A DNA stretch of 64,000 nucleotides from Methylophaga thalassica (lineage in GTDB: Bacteria; Pseudomonadota; Gammaproteobacteria; Nitrosococcales; Methylophagaceae): contig NZ_BSND01000004.1 of the NCBI RefSeq assembly GCF_030159795.1, forward strand, positions 1-64,000, given 5' to 3'. This document shows, piece by piece, positions 34,767 through 44,674 of the stretch. A program made the translations under genes and the position numbers. The stretch's first letter is position 1. Each line of letters opens with the position of its first letter. Below the pieces are notes generated by a model. That model was given only the letters and a program-made list of their open reading frames with translations, was not told the DNA's origin and did no database searches.

Positions 34767-34778
34767 TTTATTAAATAA

Positions 34779-35945
34779 TCAGTCCCATTTAAGGCCTCCG
34801 CCTGTTTGGTACTCTGTCACTTTTGTCTCAAAAAAGTTCTTTTCTTTCCGCATGTTAGCTTGTTCATCAAGCCAGGGCAGGGTGGCTTCGGCACCGGGGA
34901 AGGGTTCTTCAAAGCCTAGCTGTTTCGCACGACGGTTGGCTGTGTAACGGAACTGGCCGTGATGCACTTCTTTTGAGTAACCTAAAATTGGGTCACGCAG
35001 GATGTAGCCAGCATAAGTCTCTTCAGCAGCATCGGCTTCTTCAAACATCTGTTGGACTTTTTTCGGGTCCAGCGTGACGTTTTCTTCTTTCATGATTTGC
35101 TTACAGACGCGAATACCGAAAGAGGCGTGCATAACTTCATCACGCATGATGTATTGCAGCTGTTCGGCGGTGCCTTTCATCAGACCACGACGTTGTAGAG
35201 CAAAGATCGGGCTGAAGCCGTTGTAGAACCATGAACCTTCGAAGATGCCAGCGAAGAACGCATATGACATGACAAAGTTTTCGAGTTCGTCACGGTCATG
35301 CAGATCAATATCACTACGCATGACGGTGTTTAAACGGTCATTGGCCAGTTTAATTTTTTGGTAAATCTCTGGCACAACACGGTAGCGGTTGTAGATTTCT
35401 GACTGATCTAGACCAATGGTTTCGATACAGTGCTGGTATGTCCATGTGTGCAATGCTTCTTCATACACTTGGCGAGCCTGATAGATTTGCAGTTCAGGCG
35501 CGGTCATTTTTTCCATTACGGCCAGACCGATATTACGCATCGCCAAGATGTCTGAGGTGGTCAGGTATGACAGCACGTTTTCATAGACATGGCGTTCTTC
35601 CAGCGTCAGTTTATGACGATAGTCATGAACGTCTTGCGCCATGTTGATATCCAGCGGTGTCCAGTGATTCTTGTTGGCATTGAGGAAGTAGTTCCATGCC
35701 CATGGGTATTTGAACGGTGCTAACTGGTTAATATCGGCTTCACCATTGATAACGCGTTTGTCGTCAGCATTGACGGGTTTGGCGTTCATTAATGGCATTT
35801 TTTTGATCTCAGCAGAAGCCGGGGCTTCGCTGAGATCGTTAGCGGCTGGAGCAGCAGGTTGTGCTGCTGCTTTTTCTTCGCTTTGTTTTTTTGCTTCCGC
35901 AGTACCGGCTATCGGTGCTGAGAATGGATCATCCCAATTCAACAT
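34779..35945 (-). CDS. nrdB: Ribonucleotide reductase class I small subunit
   Basis: A 388-residue protein housing the di-iron/tyrosyl-radical centre that starts ribonucleotide reduction in NrdA. The start at 35945 shares bases with the nrdA stop (TAATG); an ATG at 35954 is also in frame. The first 70 residues are an Ala/Glu-rich extension before the conserved core. Iron ligands are recognisable in ERHVYENV, EEALHTWTYQH, EGSWFYNGF and RDEVMHASFG. The C terminus GGGLKWD is the NrdA-docking tail; its coding DNA abuts the Tn7-like element, which begins 12 bp after the stop and has therefore replaced any natural terminator. Confidence 0.95.
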   Translation of the reverse strand: MLNWDDPFSAPIAGTAEAKKQSEEKAAAQPAAPAANDLSEAPASAEIKKMPLMNAKPVNADDKRVINGEADINQLAPFKYPWAWNYFLNANKNHWTPLDINMAQDVHDYRHKLTLEERHVYENVLSYLTTSDILAMRNIGLAVMEKMTAPELQIYQARQVYEEALHTWTYQHCIETIGLDQSEIYNRYRVVPEIYQKIKLANDRLNTVMRSDIDLHDRDELENFVMSYAFFAGIFEGSWFYNGFSPIFALQRRGLMKGTAEQLQYIMRDEVMHASFGIRVCKQIMKEENVTLDPKKVQQMFEEADAAEETYAGYILRDPILGYSKEVHHGQFRYTANRRAKQLGFEEPFPGAEATLPWLDEQANMRKEKNFFETKVTEYQTGGGLKWD

Positions 35946-38848
35946 TACTGACATGCCTCACAATCTGGTTCTAAAATTGAACACGCTTTTGGCGCTTCCA
36001 TACCTTCACCTAGAACTAAATCGTCTATGCTTGATGACGAGCTGGCAACCGGCGCTGGCGTGCTCGCGGCAGCAACAGGTTTAGGCTTGCTTGGTGCAGG
36101 CGCTTCTGTTGCTGTAGTCGGTGCTGTGCTGGTTTTCTCTGCACCTGTTGCCCCCATAGAGCGGAGGTAATAGGTGGTTTTCAAGCCACGAACCCAAGCC
36201 AGTTTATAGAGGTTGTCCATCTTCTTACCTGATGGTTCAGCCATATATAAGTTAAGGCTTTGAGCTTGATCCAGCCATTTCTGGCGGCGTGATGCGGCTT
36301 CAATTAACCAGCGTGCATCCATTTCAAATGCCGTGGTGTAGAGTGATTTCAACTCGGCTGGAATACGGTCGATACCTTGCAGGCTACCGTCGAAGTATTT
36401 CAGATCGTTAATCATCACATCATCCCACAGGTTACGTGCTTTCAGATCTTCAACCATGTATGGGTTGATAACCGTGAACTCACCTGACAGGTTCGATTTC
36501 ACGAACAGGTTCTGATAGGTCGGCTCAATCGATTGGCTGACACCACAGATGTTTGAAATCGTCGCTGTTGGGGCAATCGCCATGGTGTTTGAGTTACGCA
36601 TGCCTTGACGTTTGATCTTGTCACGCAGCATGTCCCAGTCCATGGTTTTGCTTTCGTCTTGTTGCAGATATTCGCCACGTGCTTCTTTCAATAATTTGAT
36701 TGAATCGATGGGCAGAATACCTTTGCTCCATAAGCTACCTTCGTAGGTTTGGTATTTACCACGTTCTGCAGCCAAATCAGAAGAAGCTTCAATCGCGTAG
36801 TAGCTGATCGCTTCCATTGATTCATCAGCAAATTGAACGGCTTCATCTGAGCTATAAGGAATGCGCAGTTTGTACAGTGCATCCTGGAAGCCCATCAGAC
36901 CTAAACCAACAGGGCGGTGTTGTAAGTTTGAGTGACGTGCTTGCGGTACGCTGTAGTAGTTGTACTCAATAACGTTATCTAACATACGCATCGCGGTACG
37001 AACGGTTTTTTGCAGCTTTTCTTTGTCCAGCTTACCGTTTTCATCAATATGTTTCACCATATTGACACTACCTAAGTTACATACAGCGATTTCTTTATCT
37101 GATGTGTTCAGGGTGATTTCTGTACACAGGTTTGAGCTGTGAACTACACCAACATGCTGCTGTGGGCTACGCAGGTTACATGGATCTTTAAAAGTAATCC
37201 AAGGGTGACCTGTTTCGAACAGCATACCTAACATTTTGCGCCATAAGTCTGTGGCAGGCAGTTGTTTGAAGTTACGAATATCACCACGAGCCGCTTTTTC
37301 TTCGTAGGCTTCATAGGCTCTTTCAAAATCAAGACCGGTTAAGTCATGTAAGTCTTCAACTTCTTCTGGAGAGAACAGGGTCCATTGACCTTCTTCAGCC
37401 ACACGTTTCATGAATAAGTCTGGAATCCAGTTAGCTGTATTCATGTCGTGTGTACGACGACGGTCATCACCGGTGTTTTTACGTAAGTCTAAGAATTCTT
37501 CAACGTCGATGTGCCATGTTTCTAAATACGCACAAACAGCGCCTTTACGTTTACCACCTTGGTTAACGGCAACGGCAGTATCGTTAGCGACTTTCAGGAA
37601 AGGCACAACACCTTGTGATTTACCATTGGTGCCTTTGATATGAGCGCCCAAACCACGAACACGGGTCCAGTCATTACCCAGACCACCGGCATATTTTGAT
37701 AACAGGGCATTATCACGCATCGCGTTATAAATACCGCTCAGATCATCAGGTACGGTGGTCAGGTAGCAAGAAGATAATTGTGGGCGCAGTGTGCCTGAGT
37801 TGAACAGGGTAGGCGTCGAGCTCATGAAGTCGAAGCTTGATAACAGGTTATAGAACTCGATAGCACGTTCTTCACGGTTTAATTCGTTGATAGCCAAGCC
37901 CATTGCTACACGCATATAGAAGGCTTGTGGTAATTCGAAGCGTGTACCATCAAAGTGAATGAAGTAACGGTCATACAGCGTTTGCAGACCCAGATAAGTG
38001 AACTCGAAGTCCAGTTCTGGTTTTAATGCATTACCCAGACGGTCTAAATCAAATAAGCCCAGTTCTGAGTCAATCAGTTCTTTTTCAATGGCTGTTGAGA
38101 TATAAGTTTTGAAGTAGTCAGCGTACAAATCGCCCATTTCATTCTGAGAGGCTTGTTTAGGTGTTTTGTAGACAAAACTTAATGCTTCACGACGAATACC
38201 ATCCATCAGCAGGCGAGCGGCCAGAGTGCTGTAGGCAGGATCTTTTTCGATAAAGGTACGTGCTGACATCACCAGTGCTTTTTCGACGTCGGCCTCTTTA
38301 ACGCCGTCAAACAGGTTACGTTGGGTGTCACGTAAAATGGCATCACGGTTAACTTCTGCCAGACCTTCACATGCTTCGGTAATGAGGTTGTGTAAGCGAT
38401 CGATGTCTAGCGGGTGACGACTGCCATCAGCTGCTATGACATGCAGGGGAGATTCATTGGCAGGCTGTGGATGTTTCTTTTCTTCTTCAGCACGTTTTTC
38501 TGCTTGTTTTTCACGATAAACAACGTAAGAGCGAGCAACTTTATATTCACCTTCACGCATTAAAGCTAATTCAACTTGATCTTGAATATCTTCAATGTGA
38601 ACGGTGCCACCATCATCAATACGACGTAAAAGATTGTCAGTGACTTGTCTGGTCAGTTTTGCCACTGTGTCATGAATACGACGACTGTCTTTTGCTGAGT
38701 CACCTTCAACCGCTAAAAAAGCTTTGGTGATAGCGACAGCAATTTTGCTGCTATCAAATTCGGTGACTTTACCGTTTCGACGGATAACGCTGTATCCGCT
38801 TTCGGATTGTGATGAGGTATAAATGGGTTGTGCTGTTTCGCTCGCCAT
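35945..38848 (-). CDS. nrdA: Ribonucleotide reductase class I large subunit
   Basis: A 967-residue protein that reduces ribonucleoside diphosphates to deoxy forms. The ATG at 38848 has AGGGA eight bases before it; the longer frame to 38974 has none. Two ATP-cone domains occur in tandem (about residues 16-125 and 138-235), the catalytic core has SCYLTTVP and NLGSVNM, and the C-terminal redox cysteines are at CSILEPDCEAC. Two cones suggest allosteric activity control of the NrdAz-like type. A low-complexity Ala/Pro/Ser linker of about 50 residues precedes the C-terminal tail. It is followed directly by nrdB. Confidence 0.95.
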   Translation of the reverse strand: MASETAQPIYTSSQSESGYSVIRRNGKVTEFDSSKIAVAITKAFLAVEGDSAKDSRRIHDTVAKLTRQVTDNLLRRIDDGGTVHIEDIQDQVELALMREGEYKVARSYVVYREKQAEKRAEEEKKHPQPANESPLHVIAADGSRHPLDIDRLHNLITEACEGLAEVNRDAILRDTQRNLFDGVKEADVEKALVMSARTFIEKDPAYSTLAARLLMDGIRREALSFVYKTPKQASQNEMGDLYADYFKTYISTAIEKELIDSELGLFDLDRLGNALKPELDFEFTYLGLQTLYDRYFIHFDGTRFELPQAFYMRVAMGLAINELNREERAIEFYNLLSSFDFMSSTPTLFNSGTLRPQLSSCYLTTVPDDLSGIYNAMRDNALLSKYAGGLGNDWTRVRGLGAHIKGTNGKSQGVVPFLKVANDTAVAVNQGGKRKGAVCAYLETWHIDVEEFLDLRKNTGDDRRRTHDMNTANWIPDLFMKRVAEEGQWTLFSPEEVEDLHDLTGLDFERAYEAYEEKAARGDIRNFKQLPATDLWRKMLGMLFETGHPWITFKDPCNLRSPQQHVGVVHSSNLCTEITLNTSDKEIAVCNLGSVNMVKHIDENGKLDKEKLQKTVRTAMRMLDNVIEYNYYSVPQARHSNLQHRPVGLGLMGFQDALYKLRIPYSSDEAVQFADESMEAISYYAIEASSDLAAERGKYQTYEGSLWSKGILPIDSIKLLKEARGEYLQQDESKTMDWDMLRDKIKRQGMRNSNTMAIAPTATISNICGVSQSIEPTYQNLFVKSNLSGEFTVINPYMVEDLKARNLWDDVMINDLKYFDGSLQGIDRIPAELKSLYTTAFEMDARWLIEAASRRQKWLDQAQSLNLYMAEPSGKKMDNLYKLAWVRGLKTTYYLRSMGATGAEKTSTAPTTATEAPAPSKPKPVAAASTPAPVASSSSSIDDLVLGEGMEAPKACSILEPDCEACQ

Positions 38849-38926
38849 AATGAAAATCCCTGCAATAATGTTGAAATAATCAAAAAACACAAAACCACTA
38901 GAGGTTGTGGTTTCGAAATGATTGAA

Positions 38927-39000
38927 CCACAAGATAGTGTGTTTTTGAAGGCTTGGCAAGTGGAGATTTTGCACATAATTTGTGCACTTTTTGTGGATAA
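38927..39000 (-). promoter_or_regulatory. nrdAB control region: DnaA box and two inverted repeats
   Basis: TGTGGATAA at 38992-39000 is the exact complement of the DnaA box TTATCCACA. TGCACATAATTTGTGCA (38970-38986) is a perfect 6-bp palindrome with a five-base spacer. CCACAAGATAGTGTGT (38927-38942) matches the NrdR-box consensus at 13 of 16 positions when read on the minus strand. DnaA and NrdR control nrdAB in E. coli, so DnaA/NrdR control here is reasonable but unproved. Confidence 0.55.
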
Positions 39001-39199
39001 CTTACTGTGTGCTTAGAGCTAAGTCAGCGCCTATGCGGGATCACAGCTTTTGTAACTTTTTGGTGCCTGAAAAAACTTTTTTTATTACTGAAAAAAAGGC
39101 AGATTTTGTTGTGTCTGGTCCCAGGGGGACGGGCATCATACTGGTGCTGATTGTTTTGTTCAACCAGCACCAGAAGACTTTTCGCTAAGCACTTAAGAA
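39001..39199. other. Intergenic region without a gene
   Basis: Only the upstream flank of nrdA. The inverted repeat CTGGTGCTGATTG / CAACCAGCACCAG (about 39140-39171) can form a hairpin after the membrane-protein gene on the minus strand and may be its terminator. Confidence 0.35.
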
Positions 39200-39727
39200 C
39201 TAGAATGTTTCTGTGACAGAGACAGCCGTCGGGTTCATAAGTTGATGTGCTTTCTTCAGATTTTTGCGACCATCGGTCTGCACAATGAGTGTCCATAAAT
39301 TATGGCGGCTTGCGGTCACGGTATCGTTAATTAGCGGATCATGATCCGGACGTAGCGACAGTAATCCAGCAAACAACAGGCCAACAAATGTACCCACTAC
39401 GGCTAATGCTATATAGGTATGGAGTGGACTCGACTGAGTCATCATCGGTCCGGATACTACCATCGCACTGGCAATGACTAGCCCGACTAGCAAGCCAACA
39501 CCACCAAAAATAAAATGAGAACGTGTAATAAAGCGTGCGATAGCTTTGGGTTCGGATTCAATTTTTTTACTGGTATTACGGTCTTTTGGTTGTATTACTT
39601 CGATATCTTGCTGTTTGAAGTGACCGACATTGACGAGGGTTTGCTTGGCATCGATGGCTTTCTGTTCATCATCAAATACAGCAGCGAGTTTACTTGGTTT
39701 ACTTTCTTGATTGATGTGCATGTCCAT
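39200..39727 (-). CDS. Two-TM hypothetical protein
   Basis: A 175-residue protein starting at ATG 39727 (or the ATG two codons later) after AAGGAGACTGCTCT; the longer frame from 39769 runs through the ribosome binding site. The N-terminal part has an alpha/beta pattern (KLAAVFDDEQKAIDAKQTLVNVGHFKQQDIEVIQP), similar to general-stress-type domains that read a short fold before two membrane helices (about 85-105 and 119-139). The C-terminal part repeats a similar fold (NLWTLIVQTDGRKNLKKAHQLM). No function is known to me. Confidence 0.7.
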   Translation of the reverse strand: MDMHINQESKPSKLAAVFDDEQKAIDAKQTLVNVGHFKQQDIEVIQPKDRNTSKKIESEPKAIARFITRSHFIFGGVGLLVGLVIASAMVVSGPMMTQSSPLHTYIALAVVGTFVGLLFAGLLSLRPDHDPLINDTVTASRHNLWTLIVQTDGRKNLKKAHQLMNPTAVSVTETF

Positions 39728-39814
39728 AGAGCAGTCTCCTTTTCTGGCTAAACACAGAGTAGGTGACAATAGGAATAAAGCAGATATCCCTATCTGCTTA
39801 TATTTTCTGAAAAT

Positions 39815-41962
39815 TTACTGAGTGCTGACACTGAAAACGCCAACCAGTTGGCTGAGCTTTTGGGCAGTGTTTTTTACCATAACAGAGCGATGCTGCAAGG
39901 CATCAATGGCTTGTGTCATCAAGCTTGCCGAGTGTCCAACGTCCCGTGCAGTGGCGCCGTGCAACTGACTATTCTGATCAAGTTGTTTAATGGTGGAGAA
40001 CATTTGTTCAACTAACTGATGTAATTGTGTATTTTCAGAAGAGGCTTCTTCCGTTTTCTTCAGGCTGCGGTCCACATTTTCCACACCTGACTCCATAAAT
40101 TTATACGCTTCCAGCGTTTCAGACTGAATAGTTTCAATCATTTGTTGAATCTCATCAGCCGATGTTGCTGTTCTTTGTGCTAGGTTACGGACTTCATCTG
40201 CCACCACTGAGAAACCTCTACCATGATCACCGGCTCTGGCAGCTTCAATAGCCGCATTTAGTGCGAGCAAATTGGTTTGATTGGTAATTTCAGTGATGAC
40301 GCCAATAATATTGCCGATTTCTGCGGTACGATTATGTAGGGATTGAACCGCTTTAGCTGATGTTTCCACCACATCACGAATTTCCTGTGTACCACTTCGT
40401 ACCGACTCATATTGCAGTCTGGCCTCTTGAACAACTTCGTCCATCGCTTGCTTCATTGCTTCTGCTGTGTTTGATGCATTGCCAATGTCACGGATTTGAT
40501 CTTCCAGCAGCTGCAACATTCTTTCTATTGCACTAGCGACTTCATTAGAAACATGAAACGCTTCCCGGTTTGTTTCGAGCATAGCTTCATTCGTGCGTCG
40601 GACATTCGTACTGGTTTTGATGACTTGACCAACAATGCCATCCAGATTATCAATAAAGCTGTTTATCCAACGTCCCATATCACCCGTTTCGTCGTTAACA
40701 AATTTCGTGTTATCAAGTCGCTGTGCCAAGTTACCTTCACCCTCGGCAATCGTCTGAATAACGTGGGTCATTTGGTCAAGGCGGTTGGCCAGTGGATTGG
40801 TCGTCAATTTCTTATACATCATGGCTATCACAGCAATCATGACAATCGATAAAGCATTGACAGCTACTACAGGCAATTGGGTGAAAGCATGTAATGCCAT
40901 ATTGGTACCCAGCAGTAGTGACATTGACCAGACAAAGCCTTTCATTAAACTGACATTGACTGAACGTCGTCGGTAAACTTCCTCAAGATCACCTTCACAC
41001 ATCATGCCCCAACGATCTGGCGAACCTTTTAATTGGAAGGTGACACCTTTACCAATAACAGGGATGTGCCGGTAATCTGAGTAACCAGGATAGGTGACAA
41101 ATAGGTTTTCGCCGTTGCGAATGGTCTCACGTACACCTGGATGAAGCTCGTTGGTTGCCGGATCGGTAAAGCGTATTTCAAACTCGGTATGGTGTTGAAT
41201 TTTTACGACACCAAAAGCTGTATGAATACCGCTTTTCAGGTTTTCGCCATGTGAAAACGTATTATCTTCAAAACGAGAGCGGGAGAGGGCTATGCCCTGT
41301 TGCAAAGTAGGATCGAACCGCGATTCGACCATAAAAATATAGTTGTCACCTGATTCGGTATAGATATGACCTGCTTCACGCTGGATAAGATCACCTAACA
41401 CATCATTTGGCACACGGCCACATATGGCTCCGAGGCTCTCACCTTCCACAATCAATGGTTGGTAGAACATCAGTGTAACTTCATCATGGAACTTAGAGCT
41501 TGAAGGACCAATTTCTAGGGTTAATTTGTCGACATAAGGGCCGTGAAGGAACGGTGCGGATAGTCCATGCTGCACCGCTTTACTCGATAGGTCTGCTTTA
41601 TTGACGTGCGAGCTGTACGTTGAGTGAGTGACCTTGCCAGAGGTATCAATGATAAATAATTCAGAGAAATCTGGCGCAGCCTTGAGCCGATCGTCCAACA
41701 GCGATGCTTGTAGCTCTGGATAAGAACCCGCTAGCTGTTCAGCTAAGAACGACATTTGATTCCATTGATTTTCTACCCATTGCTGAAGAATTTTTACTCG
41801 GGTAGCGGCGATTCCCTCAAATGTTTTTTCGACAGCGGCATAGTTGTGTCGATTAAGACGACACGACCAGGACATAGCCAGTTTCCCTGTTGGTCCAAAC
41901 CACGGTAGCCACGTTTTTTCTTTGTGGCTAAGATTCATGGAAGTACTTCGTAATTGACTCAT
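39815..41962 (-). CDS. Methyl-accepting chemotaxis protein with N-terminal sensor ahead of a TM hairpin
   Basis: A 715-residue receptor. The C-terminal half is a standard signalling domain with the conserved hairpin [27 protein letters not shown] region and flanking methylation helices. A HAMP-like linker ([23 protein letters not shown]) precedes it. The sensory part, residues about 30-345, is Cache/PAS-like ([38 protein letters not shown]). Two TM helices (about 352-372 and 376-395) come after it and no N-terminal TM helix or signal peptide is seen. That places the sensor on the cytoplasmic side, unlike common receptors. Ligand unknown. Confidence 0.88.
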   Translation of the reverse strand: MSQLRSTSMNLSHKEKTWLPWFGPTGKLAMSWSCRLNRHNYAAVEKTFEGIAATRVKILQQWVENQWNQMSFLAEQLAGSYPELQASLLDDRLKAAPDFSELFIIDTSGKVTHSTYSSHVNKADLSSKAVQHGLSAPFLHGPYVDKLTLEIGPSSSKFHDEVTLMFYQPLIVEGESLGAICGRVPNDVLGDLIQREAGHIYTESGDNYIFMVESRFDPTLQQGIALSRSRFEDNTFSHGENLKSGIHTAFGVVKIQHHTEFEIRFTDPATNELHPGVRETIRNGENLFVTYPGYSDYRHIPVIGKGVTFQLKGSPDRWGMMCEGDLEEVYRRRSVNVSLMKGFVWSMSLLLGTNMALHAFTQLPVVAVNALSIVMIAVIAMMYKKLTTNPLANRLDQMTHVIQTIAEGEGNLAQRLDNTKFVNDETGDMGRWINSFIDNLDGIVGQVIKTSTNVRRTNEAMLETNREAFHVSNEVASAIERMLQLLEDQIRDIGNASNTAEAMKQAMDEVVQEARLQYESVRSGTQEIRDVVETSAKAVQSLHNRTAEIGNIIGVITEITNQTNLLALNAAIEAARAGDHGRGFSVVADEVRNLAQRTATSADEIQQMIETIQSETLEAYKFMESGVENVDRSLKKTEEASSENTQLHQLVEQMFSTIKQLDQNSQLHGATARDVGHSASLMTQAIDALQHRSVMVKNTAQKLSQLVGVFSVSTQ

Positions 41963-42152
41963 TGTTACCCCTAACAGTGTTGTTTAACACTGCGATAGGC
42001 AAAAAGCAGACCAATCGCCAAGACTATCTATTTTTGTATACCTACAAAGTGGTATTGACAAAAAGTGCACAAATTTAGTGCGGATGATAAAGATAGATGT
42101 TCCATTATGGGCACGGTCATGGTTGTAACATGGCCAAGCCTGTATCCGGTAT

Positions 42153-42620
42153 CTATAGGTCAAGTATTGCTTGTTTTACTTCATCAAAATGATCTTTGAC
42201 CTTCACATTTCGCCACTCTTGTTGAAGTACACCATTTTCATCGATTAAGAACGTACTGCGGACAATGCCCAGATGTTCTTTCCCGTAGAGTTTTTTAAGT
42301 TTGATCACATCAAATAACTGGCAGGCTTCTTCATCAGCGTCAGACAGTAAGTCAAAAGGAAATGCCTGCTTAGTTTTGAAATTTTCATGCATACGAAGGC
42401 TGTCACGTGAAATACCAAAAATGACCGTGTTATGCTCATTGAAAAAGTCGATATTATCGCGGAAGTTTTGACCTTCAAGTGTACAACCGGGCGTATTATC
42501 CTTTGGATAAAAATAGATCAAAACACGTTTACCTTTGAGCGCTGAAAGTTGGAATGTTTTATCGCCTGTGCTTGGCAGCGTAAAGTCTGGGACAGCTTCA
42601 CCTAATCGTACTTGTGTCAT
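42153..42620 (-). CDS. bcp: Thiol peroxidase Bcp/PrxQ
   Basis: A 155-residue peroxiredoxin. The peroxidatic Cys46 is in NTPGCTLEG. In most PrxQ proteins a resolving Cys stands five residues later; here that place is Gln51. Cys100 (DADEEACQLFD) could serve instead, otherwise it is a 1-Cys enzyme. It removes hydroperoxides in the cytoplasm. It is divergent from dapA, a common arrangement in gammaproteobacteria. Confidence 0.92.
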   Translation of the reverse strand: MTQVRLGEAVPDFTLPSTGDKTFQLSALKGKRVLIYFYPKDNTPGCTLEGQNFRDNIDFFNEHNTVIFGISRDSLRMHENFKTKQAFPFDLLSDADEEACQLFDVIKLKKLYGKEHLGIVRSTFLIDENGVLQQEWRNVKVKDHFDEVKQAILDL

Positions 42621-42739
42621 CTTAGTCGTCCTGTTTGAAAAGATTTAGAAAGCAAAGTACCTTACACAATTCAGTCTGATCTTGTCATCAACAGGCAGGC
42701 AAAGTACCATGCCTGTTATTTTTTCGGAGTCATTTAAAT

Positions 42740-43618
42740 ATGTTTAGCGGCAGTATGGTAGCTCTTGTCACACCCATGCAGGCAGATGGTGCCTTGGATG
42801 TTGACAGCCTGCGAAAGCTGGTCGAGTTTCATATCAGCCAGGGCACAGATGCCATTGTCGCTGTCGGTACGACCGGTGAATCTGCAACCTTGAGCGTAGA
42901 AGAACACTGCGACGTGATTCGTCTGGTGGTAGAACAAGTTAATGGTCGTATTCCTGTTATTGCGGGTACAGGTGCTAACTCCACGTCAGAAGCTATCGAA
43001 CTGACTCAATCTGCAAAAGATCTGGGTGTTGACGCTGTATTGCTGGTCGCACCTTATTACAATAAACCGACTCAGCAGGGGATGTATCTCCATTTCAAAG
43101 CTATTGCTGAAGCCGTCAACATTCCACAAATTCTCTATAACGTTCCAGGTCGCACAGCGTCTGATCTCTTACCAGAAACGGTCGGAAGGCTTTCTGAACT
43201 GTCCAATATCATCGGTATCAAAGAAGCCACTGGTGATGTATCTCGTGTTCAACAAATTAAACAATTATCACGAGAAGGATTTGAACTTTATACCGGTGAA
43301 GATGCCAATACTGTCGATTTTATTCTCGCAGGAGGCCAGGGTGTCATTTCTGTTACCGCAAATGTCGCACCGAAACTGATGCATGAAATGTGTCAGGCTG
43401 CTCTTGCTGGTGATGAGACGCTGGCACGCGAAATCAATTTAAAGTTAGTCGCACTACACCAGTTCTTATTTGTAGAATCAAACCCCATACCTGTTAAGTG
43501 GGCTTTGAACGAAATGAGACTTATTTCTAGTGGCATTCGTCTGCCAATGACGGTATTGTCTGAGAATTATCATCAATCTGTGCGTGATGCATTGAACACT
43601 GCCGGTGTTCTAAACTAA
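42740..43618 (+). CDS. dapA: 4-hydroxy-tetrahydrodipicolinate synthase
   Basis: A 292-residue enzyme condensing pyruvate with aspartate semialdehyde, the first step of lysine and meso-diaminopimelate synthesis. Key residues are in place: Thr44-Thr45 in GTTGES, Tyr133 in LYNVPGRT, and the Schiff-base Lys161 in GIKEATGD. Followed by bamC after 24 bp. Confidence 0.97.
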   Translation: MFSGSMVALVTPMQADGALDVDSLRKLVEFHISQGTDAIVAVGTTGESATLSVEEHCDVIRLVVEQVNGRIPVIAGTGANSTSEAIELTQSAKDLGVDAVLLVAPYYNKPTQQGMYLHFKAIAEAVNIPQILYNVPGRTASDLLPETVGRLSELSNIIGIKEATGDVSRVQQIKQLSREGFELYTGEDANTVDFILAGGQGVISVTANVAPKLMHEMCQAALAGDETLAREINLKLVALHQFLFVESNPIPVKWALNEMRLISSGIRLPMTVLSENYHQSVRDALNTAGVLN

Positions 43619-43642
43619 ATTCAAGTGAGTGAACTGTATTAA

Positions 43643-44674
43643 ATGAACGTAAAATTATTTAAACAAACATCGCTGGTTGTCATGATGACGACTGCTCTAA
43701 CTGCTTGTGGCGCTTTTTCATCATTGGATGAGGTGGTTCCTGACAATACTCAGAAATACCGTAAAGCTGAAACCATGCCACCGCTTGATGTGCCGCCGGA
43801 TTTAAGCACAAGCCGTATTAAAGATGATATTTCCGGTAATCAAACTAATACTGCAACTTACTCTGAATTTGAAGAAGCAGCGACAAATCCGCTGGCAGCT
43901 AAATACAACATTACACCGGATACAAAACCCGCACTGTCAGGTGAAGGTAAAGACCGACATCTCGTTGTGCCAGGTGAACGTGAAGTGACTTGGCAGCGCA
44001 TCATTGATTTCTGGGCTACCAAAAACTTGGGCATTGCTCGCGCAGATGATCGCATTGGTTTGATGGATACAACGCCTGATGCAGATGGTTATGTGTATCG
44101 AATCCGAGTGGAACGAGGCGATACCTCTAAGATGGCGAAAGTCTATTTAGGTAACCCTGATGATGAGCAAGCGAATACTCAGAAAGATGAAGCCATGCTT
44201 CGTCAACTGGCTGATTATTTAGGTACGCTTTATCAACAGGATATGGAACAGTTTAAATTAGCTACGCCAGCACCACCACCTGAAGAAACAGCGCGTGTCT
44301 TACTGATGGATGATAGCAATGGTCAGCAAAGCTTACTGATTGAGCAGGATTTCCAAACTGTTTGGGGCCGAGTCGGACGTGTACTTGATAGCAAAGGTTT
44401 CTCTGTAGAAGATCGTGATCGTACTAAAGGGCAATACTTTGTTCGTTATATTGATCCATTCAAGAAAGCCGAAGAAGATGATGAAGGCATGCTGAGTAAG
44501 CTGGCTTTCTGGCGTGATGATGTTGAGAAAAAACCAAACGAATACTACTACATTAAGTTGCTGTCTGATGCTGATCAAACACGTGTGATGGTATTAGATT
44601 CAAATGAAGTGCGAACTTCTGATGAATCTGCTAAACGTTTGTTAGATCTGATTCAGGAACAACTTGCACCGTAA
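43643..44674 (+). CDS. bamC: Outer-membrane assembly lipoprotein BamC
   Basis: A 343-residue lipoprotein with lipobox LTAC (Cys22), then a flexible segment with YRKAETMPPLDVPPDLS, which in E. coli BamC contacts BamD, and two helix-grip domains (about 100-205 and 225-343). It is part of the BAM complex that inserts outer-membrane barrels. The stop overlaps the next start (TAATG). The dapA-bamC pairing is the classical one. Confidence 0.92.
   Translation: MNVKLFKQTSLVVMMTTALTACGAFSSLDEVVPDNTQKYRKAETMPPLDVPPDLSTSRIKDDISGNQTNTATYSEFEEAATNPLAAKYNITPDTKPALSGEGKDRHLVVPGEREVTWQRIIDFWATKNLGIARADDRIGLMDTTPDADGYVYRIRVERGDTSKMAKVYLGNPDDEQANTQKDEAMLRQLADYLGTLYQQDMEQFKLATPAPPPEETARVLLMDDSNGQQSLLIEQDFQTVWGRVGRVLDSKGFSVEDRDRTKGQYFVRYIDPFKKAEEDDEGMLSKLAFWRDDVEKKPNEYYYIKLLSDADQTRVMVLDSNEVRTSDESAKRLLDLIQEQLAP

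Noticed and set aside
38927-38986. A pair of NrdR boxes in tandem
   Set aside because: Only the first repeat fits the consensus; the second palindrome does not, and centre spacing is about 43 bp rather than the usual 31-33.
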